Source of the DNA: Schizochytrium sp. TIO01 | Lineage: Eukaryota; Sar; Bigyra; Thraustochytrida; Thraustochytriidae | Direction: 5' to 3' | Assembly (NCBI GenBank): GCA_004764695.1 | Contig: SMSO01000036.1 | Span: 640,001-704,000, forward strand | Length of the DNA stretch: 64,000 nucleotides | Shown here: one piece after another, positions 55,492 to 64,000 of the stretch | Position numbering within the stretch: position 1 is the stretch's first letter | Layout of the letters: each line of letters opens with the position of its first letter | Made by a program: the position numbers and the translations under genes | Notes under the pieces: generated by a model | The model's database searches: none | What the model was told of the DNA's origin: nothing | The model's input: the letters and a program-made list of their open reading frames with translations, nothing else

Positions 55492-57019
55492 TAAAATAAT
55501 AAAAAAAGAGTCAAAGGTTAAAAGTTTAAATTATATGTTTAATTTAAAGAAAGCTAACTTGAAATAGACAGGTTAAAAAAAAATAAAAATAAGAAGGAAC
55601 ATTGACTTTGAAAAGTTTTTGTTTGCTGATGTGGATGGATCGATTGTATTAGGCAAAGTGATCCCTCGTGGCTTTTAACCGCAGGTAAACTGAATGGTTC
55701 GATCGGCATCATCGTCACCATGGCAGTTAATTCCATTTTGTTTCGATTGAAACCCCGGAATACACGTCTTATCTGCGTTTGTCGACAAAACAAGCTCGGC
55801 ATGTGAAGCATGCACTTACTTGCCCTCATTTTGAAGACTCATCCTTGTTAATTATCACTAAAGCGACTATCAATAATGATATACTGTGTTCTTTTAACTA
55901 ATTGAAAGGTAATGATAATAATAAGAAGTATAGCAGTTCGCACACCTGCACGGTACCCAATTTGTTTTAAAACACCTAAAGAAAGAAGGTTTTTCTAGGA
56001 GCTTTTGTAGTTTTATGGGATTTTATGTTTAAAGACCATGCGAATGTTTATTTATCGGGGTGGCAGCAAACAAACACACTCTACAATACGTTTCTCTTCC
56101 CCATCCTTTAAAAAATAATACATCAAAATAAGCAGGAAGACGTATTGAACTATTGCATATGTTGACGTAGTTTGAAGATCTATTAAACAACGGTCGATCT
56201 AGACACTTTTTAAAGCCAAACATCGCGAGATCGATTATTCTTTCTATTCTTTATCATAAATAAATGAAGATTCGCTTCTTGAAAATCAAAGTGAAAAGCA
56301 AGGCTGTAAGTGTTTATCGTGAAACTAAAAGAATGAAACTAAACAAGAATAGGAGATCACTAATTTGTCTTAGTGGTGGACGATGCCCTTGTAATAGACG
56401 AGCTTACTTACCTTCTTTTTCTTTCCCTTTAACCATCATCACGATTTTGAGATTACTCTGATATTTAATACGGATGATCAATGTTTGCCACTATATCCTC
56501 GATCTAGGAATGTCTGTATCTCTCAAAGAAGGGGCCTTTTCTTCAAGTTGGTTGTTGCTTAAACCCTTCTTCTTTATCTCCTCGTCTGCTCCTTCCAGGC
56601 CTGCACTACCACGTGCCGTATGAGTTATCTAGTCTCAGTCCAGGCGGCCACTTCCTTGTACTTTTGAAGCCTTTGGTTGAATTCCACTTCGGAAAATAAG
56701 TGATTTCTTCTGGTTTCTTTCTTTTCTTTCATTCGCTTGCTTCTTTTAGGCGAGAGTTCTTTCCCTTTTCATGATGACATACACGCGAACATGTTAATAA
56801 GAATTAAACAAGCTTTACCTAGGAGCGTAGGTACCGATTAAAAATAAAGAATAAAGAATAAAAATATATAATTTAATAACTTGAAGTATTTTTATAGTAT
56901 AAACTATAGAAAAAAACGAGCAGACGCTTTTCATTTAAAAAAAAATAAAAGAAAGAGAAAAAGGCAGGCACCATGGTAGTAGTCCACAAGAAATAAAAGA
57001 TTAAAATGCTTCGGCGATA

Positions 57020-57046
57020 ATGATGATGATGATGATGATGATGATG
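57020..57046. repeat. (GAT)n microsatellite
   Basis: Nine GAT/TGA units. Confidence 0.9.
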
Positions 57047-57850
57047 CAGTTCAAATAGACCTCTTTTTCTAAAGCAAGCTTGCTTGCCATCAAGCATCTC
57101 CAACCTGCTGCTCTTACGCTTATCTCTACCTGGAGACATCATGCAACCAATTAGACAGACTCGGAAGAGGCCTATCTGCATCGCTTCGTTGTTATCAATC
57201 AACCAAAGTTTAATGCGAGCTTCCAACCCCTACGATTAAGAAACAAGTCGATACAGGTGTAGATCGACTAATCCATCGAGAGGAAAGCCAAGCCAGCCTG
57301 AGTGAATACTAATTGCTTTCGAGGCCTGCACGTCACTAGCGTTGCGCATACATGCACTCTTCTAGTCGGCCTGTCGCGCCTGTCTCATCTAAAAAAAAAA
57401 TACTTTCCGACGGGTCTTAGCCGGGCTATCTGCATCCTACTCCACTGTTTGATATGAGGGGTTGGTGGGTACTAGGTAGGTACCTACGCAAGTAGCTAGC
57501 ATGGCCCTCATTCATTCAGTCCTTGCGGCACTCTTACCAAAGCCTACCCAGTAGATCCTGGCGGCAGGTTCTTACGATTAGCTTTCTGCTTAGTTCCTGT
57601 GCTCTGGAGCTCCTTCTTCGCCAAGCAAGAATCGATGGACGGTCGCCCGAGCCGACGCAGTGGTAGGTAAGTAGATAAGTGTAACTGGACTCCGTTTCCT
57701 TCAATTTTGACTTCCTCCATCTCCTCTGCTCTCCTCCACCCACAATTCTGCGGTCCAACTCACCGCAGACCCAATCTTCACAATCGCATTCCATCTTCTT
57801 CAAGTCATCTTCATCACTCATCGATTCTCCGTCAAAGATAGCTATCACAA

Positions 57851-57912
57851 CATACATACATACATACATACATACATACATACATACATACATACATACA
57901 TACCTACATACA
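57851..57912. repeat. (CATA)n microsatellite
   Basis: About 14 CATA copies with one CCTA variant near the right end. Confidence 0.95.
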
Positions 57913-60324
57913 TCATATCTCGCCGTAATACAGAGCAGACGCTAAGCATAGAGATATGACTAGGTACAGGACTATACGGTGGCGCATAGATAAGCTATTC
58001 GCTGTAGCAGTAGTTAGGACCGCCTACGTGCGGCTAGGAGCGGACTCTGGCTACCCTAGAAGAGAGTAGAAAGTGGCACATAGGGAATAATATAGGGGGG
58101 TACTAGCATCATGGAGCGGCAGGACGGTCTCGCTGGACAGACGGGGTGCCGTACGTTCTCTTGGGCAGGGCAAAGCTAGCTGAAAGAAGACTCAGCGGCT
58201 GTCGTTGCCAATCAGAAAAAGGCCCAGCCCTACTTCCATCTCTGCGAGCCTGTGATTTCCTTCGGTCTCACTGGAATCAATTTATAAGGAGCACTTTCGC
58301 GAAGACTAGACCACGATTCACCCGCGCGATGCACCTCATCTCGCCAATTACCCTACTCTGCGTAAGACCACCTACGCGGTGCCTAGCCTGCCTCCCTTTG
58401 AAGACCTCGGAGTTGACAAGCCACAAATCATCACATTTTAGCACACGACAATGGAGAAATCGGTCCCGAAGGGTCATATTTCTGGACGGAGGGGCCTAGC
58501 GAATCCAGTACAAGAGTCTGTCCTTGGTAGCCACTATGCGTGCTTTTAGTTCGAGTTGATTGCCTCTTACCATCGAAAGAATCGTTGGTTTCTACGGCGT
58601 GAAGGGCGGCGCTTTTTAGTGCCTAGCTAGAAGTATAGAGTGTGCCGACTGCCGTTATTCGGGTTGGCACATGGAAGCTCTCGTTCGGCGTGCGTGTGTG
58701 CCTGTGCGTGGCTGGCTGGCTGACCTTCGAGGGTATGGCGCTGAGCCTTGGTCAGCTTTCGCAAGTTCTTCATTCTTCGCCTTGGTTGGTTGGCTGGCCA
58801 GCCACGGAGGAAGATGCAGAAGGAACATCGATGTTTTTTTAAAATTCTGGAGCTTGAGAACGGGACGCTAATGCGGGGTTAGTGGTGCTATGAGAAACGA
58901 GAGAACGCATTGGAAGTAGCTCGAGAGAACGGGGCCTGGGCCCTAAACCAAGCCTAGCTGAGACCCCCCTTAGGTCAAAGTAACTACCAGGTAAATACTC
59001 TATATCTGCTACCTATATGCAGAATCATAGGTAGATAGGTGCCCCCCCTCGACAGTAACAACTTGAAGCGCACTTTACAAATTGTAATCAATTTATTGAT
59101 TCACGAGAATGTAGGTAGGAACTTGCATGAGAACTGGACAGACTATTTCACCTCACAATCGCTGTCCTCATATTAATCACGATCATGCCTACCAGAGGCG
59201 CTCTCAGATTCGGAGGTCTTCACAGAGAAGGTTCTGAGTAAGCAGATTTGTAGGAGACACCAGGAACCGGACAACACTGTCGCTCGCTCAGCAATGTCGG
59301 CAGAGAAATAGATATCATGCAATGGTGTTTTGTAACAAGTTAGCACGCGCTTGATTTGCAGTGCGTGACTTATGTTTATTTCTACGATAGGAGGTACCTA
59401 GGCACCTAGTTAGTAAGTCTTTATTCTTTATTGTTCACATTACAGCCAAGACTCATACAAACTACTAGCCAGTTCTTTAGGCGGGCCTTGTTATACTCCC
59501 GACTCGGAGGGTAAAAGGTGTTAAATGTAATTGCTCTTCTGCAGATCTTCTTGAGCTTGATCGCGCTCACGCTCCTCGCTTTGAACCACTAGGAAAAGCA
59601 CGAAACAAATTGGCAAAAGATCTGCGAGCAAGCAAAGGAGCAATCTACACTAGCACATATGCGAGCCAGCCAGTACCTACCTGAGTAAGAGTCGCATCAA
59701 AGGCGCGGTGGACACGAACCAAGGTGCCTTGAAGCAGGAGCTCAGGTCCTTTTAATTGCTTGCTCGCGAAAGTAAACTAATACAGGCTATTTCAATGCCG
59801 TCCTAGGCCTGCTGGCGATGCTCGTTGATCTCAAGCTTGTCATGCCTGTCTGCTGCGTCTGCTGCGTGCAGTTTAGAGTTTTGAAGTTGGCGCCATCTTG
59901 GATTCCTGACTGACTGTGTATAGTTCTTGTCATGGAGACCGTCCGCCGCTTGTCTTTACTACTTCAATAGATTACTTGTCCTTGCGGAGGAAGAACCAGG
60001 TAATTGCGGAGAAGATCTTCACCCGAAATCGCGAATGGCAAGATATATCAATTCAGCCGCAAGAGCCTCGGCCCTCGGGTCAGGGCACGGACAGCCTCGG
60101 CCCTTTGCAGCATCCATGTGCGAGAAATTGGCCACAGACGGAGAAAAGAACAACGAGGAGCAAGAACCCTGGCGTTTCCTCCGATTGCATTGCTTCCCGT
60201 TTAGTTCTTGGTATCTCACGAATTTCTTGTTATGAATTTACTTGCCTCGCCTGGACAAGCTTGGAATTCTCCGCATTGTTGCCTGCAAGGATTGATTTCT
60301 GAAGAGGAGGTTCACTTCAGTCTC

Positions 60325-60428
60325 TTGCTGGCTGGCTTACTTACTTGCTGGCTTGCTTGCTTTCTTGCTTTCTTGCTTGCTTGCATGCTTGCTCTCCTGC
60401 TTGCTTGCATGCTTGCATGCTTGCTCTC
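60325..60428. repeat. Imperfect (GCTT)n array
   Basis: About 100 bases of GCTT with GCAT, TTCT and CTCC interruptions, in the same orientation as the array at 5421 but older and degenerate. Confidence 0.9.
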
Positions 60429-60885
60429 TAGGACAAGATTGCTGTCGGACGCTACTTCGGCCAAGATCTTGCGTATACATCCTCCACCTTCGCCTCTGCT
60501 GAGATCTTCTCCTGCTTCTGAAAACTTGAGCCGTGTTGAATACATTACATTCTCTCTGCTGCCTCTACTACGCAGCACACGGTTCGAGAGTAACTTTGGT
60601 CGCTTGCCTGAGGGTTAAGATATGAAGTGCGTACCTAGTTTCCATGCATTTTCAGACAAGCTCAACAACTTCGTGAGCAGGAGCGAAGCAAATAACCATG
60701 CGCCGCCTCTTGAAAAAGTTGCAATCTCAACAACAAAGCAAAATCCAGAGCATCTCCTGCACTCATGCATGTCCCTCAGCCCCTTCAGAATTCAAGCTTC
60801 GTCTGCCGCAGAACCTGAAGCACTCTGGTTCCTAGAATCTGCTTGATTTTTATTTTCAAAACACGAAATCGCTAAGCAGGCGCCT

Positions 60886-60906
60886 GCCTACCTACCTACC
60901 TACCTA
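60886..60906. repeat. (CTAC)n microsatellite
   Basis: Five CTAC copies. Confidence 0.85.
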
Positions 60907-60936
60907 TCTACGCAGTAGCAGTCATACTACTTACTA

Positions 60937-61155
60937 CTACCTGCTGTCTACGAGCCAAGAAAGAACCGCATTCAACACTCCAGCAGCCGCACCAAATACA
61001 AATGAGAAAGGCCAACCCGCCCAATCAAAGACGCCTCTCAACTCCTTGAAACCTCGAATGGTTTGGTTGATTTGATCGATTCGATTGTGCATCGTTCGAT
61101 AGGAGTAGTAAATAGCCTCCGGCCACTGAGAGCGATCGAGTGTCTTCTTGAACAA
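60937..61155 (-). other. ORF with C-terminal membrane helix, no start codon
   Basis: An open minus-strand frame with IYYSYRTMHNRIDQINQTIR, then a hydrophobic end FSFVFGAAAGVLNAVLSWL. It resembles a small tail-anchored protein, but the only in-frame ATG lies inside (MHNR). The frame also extends backwards through the CTTT repeat at 61197. Possibly a last exon, more likely chance. Confidence 0.2.
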
Positions 61156-61196
61156 TATACCGCTTCCTACGCCTCGTTTCCTGCTGGACCTTTTTA

Positions 61197-61223
61197 CTTT
61201 CTTTCTTTCTTTCTTTCTTTCTC
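61197..61223. repeat. (CTTT)n microsatellite
   Basis: Between six and seven CTTT copies. Confidence 0.9.
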
Positions 61224-62049
61224 TGCGTTACCGCTCTTCAAATATTCGTCGTCACTAAAAATTCATGTCCTCCTACTACTCCTTTTATAGTCTAGAATAG
61301 TACTTCTAAGGAGGCACCTTCGTCAAACAACTCAGAGTTCAGGACATTGTATTTGTGTCCCTATCTTCCAGTTTCGTTTTCTGGCAGTAGTAATTGTATT
61401 GTCAGCAATGCTTGTGTTAAGGGGGTCTTAGGTACCCGCTAGAGGTAAGTTTTGATCGATTCACCAGATTATGTATAACTAAGAAGATCTATAGTTGTAA
61501 ATTCAAAAAAGTCATTGATTTTAAAATTTGATTTTAGAGTTATATCACATGCATGATATGGGATAAAAAAGAGAAAAGATAGATGGGAAGACGGACGCGC
61601 GGGCGTCCTTTGCGGAGCCTGCTGTCATCTGCAAGGACCCTCTGCATCCTGGCGGGCGGCTTTGGAAGGTACTTTCAGGGAGCGCCTTCAGAGGCAGGAG
61701 TCTTACTCCCTCGCTTGAACTCGCCCGCCTTGCTTTGTCTGCTTTGGTGAAACTGCTGCTAGCTAGCCTTCTCAAGCTTTCCTAAAATCCTAAAACGATA
61801 CGTATCTATCTAGTTAACTAGCTAGGCGGTAAGATTCCTTCTTTCTCCTAAGGCCGACTGAGTGGAGTGCCGGGTTCACCGTCGTTAATTCTATATTTTT
61901 CCTCATTACCCCCCCTATATAATGTAAACAGCTGAAGGCCATGGGGGTATCATGGGCGACCGCACAAGCATCCTCGTTGAGAGATGCCTAGGCAACTCTT
62001 ACTGTATTCATTCTTCTTGCTACTGCTCGAAAGGCAGCTAATTAATGGC

Positions 62050-62076
62050 GAATGAATGAATGAATGAATGAATGAG
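62050..62076. repeat. (GAAT)n microsatellite
   Basis: Six and a half GAAT copies. Confidence 0.9.
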
Positions 62077-62358
62077 TAACCAATCGAAGACTCAACGAGA
62101 GAAGGAATGAATGATTGAACGAAGCGATCATTCATGAATCCTCGCTCTGCTGTTCTTGCCTGTGTGTAATTGGCTGCCTGAGCTTGCGACTAGGCCTGGA
62201 GGTGGTGGTCTACGGCAGAGCACATGAGTGGCGCTGGGCGGCTAGAGGGCGTCGCTGCAGTGCTTGGTGCTTGGTGGCGATAAGATCAGGAAGTCGAGTC
62301 GATGGCAATGCGGAAGGATTCACCGCTTCAAGCCACTTGGAATTGGCCTTGAGAATAA

Positions 62359-62408
62359 AAGAAGAAGAAAGAAAGGAAGAAAGGAAGAAAGAAAGAAAGA
62401 AAGAAAGA
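62359..62408. repeat. (GAAA)n/(GAAG)n repeat
   Basis: About 50 bases of purine-only GAAA and GAAG units. Confidence 0.9.
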
Positions 62409-63450
62409 CTATGATCTTGGCTATAGCCTTTTCAATTCTGTTTTTAAAATAAAAAAGAAGTTAGGCTCTTTTTGTTAAAATAAAATAAAATAATAATAGA
62501 ATATAATGTTTCGTTTTGTTTTGTTTTGTTTTTGTTATGCCCCTTTATTTAATTAAAAGTTTAAAGCCAGGCTGTATGAATGTACCAAGTCTCTCATCTA
62601 GCGAGGTAAAAAAAACTGTTTTAAAGAGGTACCGATAGGTAGTACCTTTTTTAAATCAAGCTAAGGAAGGCAACAAAGTTTAAAAATAATATATATTTAA
62701 AATGATAAAACAAGAGAACCATCGGGGCTTTTTTACTTCTAATAGTAGGTATATATATGTACGTATAAAGGTAAACATTGTTTAAACTTGTTCGAGACGC
62801 TGTGAATGTAAATATTTGAAGTAAGTAATCAATCAATCAGAGGCTTCAAATGAGCAATGAAGGGTAGATAGATAGATGAGACGAGAGAGACGCCTAATAG
62901 GCAGTGGTGAAAAGAACTTTCATGGTGCCCCGAAATCAAAGAAGGAGAAGAAGTATGATCTACGCTACTGCTCTACAGAGAAGGAGCACGGAAGCAAAGA
63001 AGAAGAAGAAGAAGAAGAAGACTTGACAAGAAAAGAGCGTTTTACTCAACTGCCTGTCGCTCAGTCCATTCTCTGCGTTCTAATTACCAAATTGCAAGCT
63101 ACTGAGTACAAAAAGTTAAATACTACAATCACTCCATAGGATTCAAGCTAACCATCAGCCCGCCGGCATTAGCGACACATATTATCCGTCCTGGTCCGAA
63201 TGCTTTTTGCTGCCTGAGTAGGGAAGACTCTATTTTCTGTTCCATTCCAACTCGTATTCACAGCGGGTTTGGAGGGAACAGGTACTTAGGCTTCGAGTTC
63301 CATTTGGCGGCTGACGCCTCCGCCCACAAACCGTTTTTTTTCAAGGAGCATGGGGAGCATGGGCTAAAGTTTGGGAGTTTGTGACCGTGCTCTTGCCCAC
63401 GTGGCAGGGGCAGCTTGGTTCATAGGAGATCAGCACTTCTACGACCTGCA

Positions 63451-63477
63451 TTCATTCATTCATTCATTCATTCATTC
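63451..63477. repeat. (TTCA)n microsatellite
   Basis: Between six and seven TTCA copies, the reverse complement of the GAAT type seen at 62050. Confidence 0.9.
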
Positions 63478-64000
63478 TATTTTTTTGAATAAAAATAAAC
63501 AGATCACTGAAATACTGGAATTGAATTAAATAAAGCATTCGAATTCCATTAATTATTAAATAAAAAAAGAAAGTGATGAATTAATGAATAGCTTTTTATA
63601 TATATTTGTTTTTAATTAATTAAAACATGAAAAAGTAATGTTTGCTTCAATTGCTCATTGTCGATTTAAATAAAGTATATTTTTTAATAATTAAAATAAA
63701 TCCCTCCTCTGTGCTGTACTTGCTGATGGAAATGAAAGCTGCTTTCAAGCTGTGTGGCCGTAGTACATAGAAGTCGCTCCTCAATTTTGCAATTTTGTCT
63801 GCGGAGCACGAAACCTCTCAATCCTCCTCGTCGCCTTGGAGCTCGTGATGTGTTTGCGCTCCTTCCCGCTGTCATCTCAATTCAAAGAAGCACGACACAA
63901 AGCATACGAGGTTAGCTCTGTGCGCAGCGTATGATCCGCATCCCACAAATTTAGACATACTCGCTCGACCCTCAAGAAAGAAAGTAATGATCGACGGTGT

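Larger units (their letters stand above)
53956..64000. other. Gene-poor, repeat-rich right end
   Basis: No gene I can defend. The first few hundred bases should hold the cyclin promoter and leader. CTG-rich (54431-54456) and short GCTT (about 54247) runs follow, then AT-rich and GC-richer patches alternate with period-4 repeats. Two open frames are noted separately, at 55060-55491 and 60937-61155. Confidence 0.5.

Overview
This is a nuclear genome segment from a eukaryotic microbe, not a prokaryote. Several genes have GT-AG introns: VPS29 has four, and eS25, GST and a small basic protein gene have one each. TAA and TGA both end recognisable genes, so the genetic code looks standard. The closest thematic match I can offer is a stramenopile-type protist, possibly a labyrinthulomycete. 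The reasons are a protein kinase G with three cyclic-nucleotide-binding (CNB) domains, a multi-RGS protein, a membrane TKL kinase fused to a CNB domain, and a plant/protist-type lipoate ligase fold. This placement is inference and low confidence.

Layout. 1-11.9 kb: no gene I can defend; rich in microsatellites, mostly of period 4. 11.9-13.0 kb: VPS29 (-). 13.4-14.1 kb: a probably decayed multi-exon gene (-). 16.2-17.3 kb: ribosomal protein eS25 (+), with an intron directly after the ATG. 19.6-22.3 kb: HSL-type esterase (+) and lipoate-protein ligase-like protein (+). 22.9-37.5 kb: the densest block, with a triple-RGS protein (-), a membrane TKL kinase-CNB fusion (+), a small basic protein (-), RNA polymerase III subunit RPC4/POLR3D (+) and protein kinase G (-). 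37.5-49.8 kb: a 12 kb gene-poor region holding a broken BTB-domain gene, a 321-bp tandem duplication that copies its 5' end, another broken reading frame, and smaller curiosities. 49.8-54.0 kb: a His-rich GST-like protein (+) and a D-type cyclin (-), convergent. 54-64 kb: gene-poor, again full of period-4 repeats.

How the genes fit together. The 22.9-37.5 kb block groups three signalling proteins: a G-protein regulator and two cyclic-nucleotide-linked kinases. Two of them, RGS and PKG, begin with MG plus a nearby Cys and are probably lipid-anchored at membranes; the third has its own membrane segments. eS25 and RPC4 serve translation and Pol III transcription, VPS29 the retromer, and the cyclin the cell cycle. 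Genes are not in operons. Spacing is typically 0.5-2.5 kb.

The most interesting items are the TKL-membrane-CNB fusion, the frameshifted BTB pseudogene whose 5' end was caught in a tandem duplication, the decayed locus at 13.4-14.1 kb, and the clustering of period-4 microsatellites at both ends of the window. I read all of this by eye; no alignment or database search was run.
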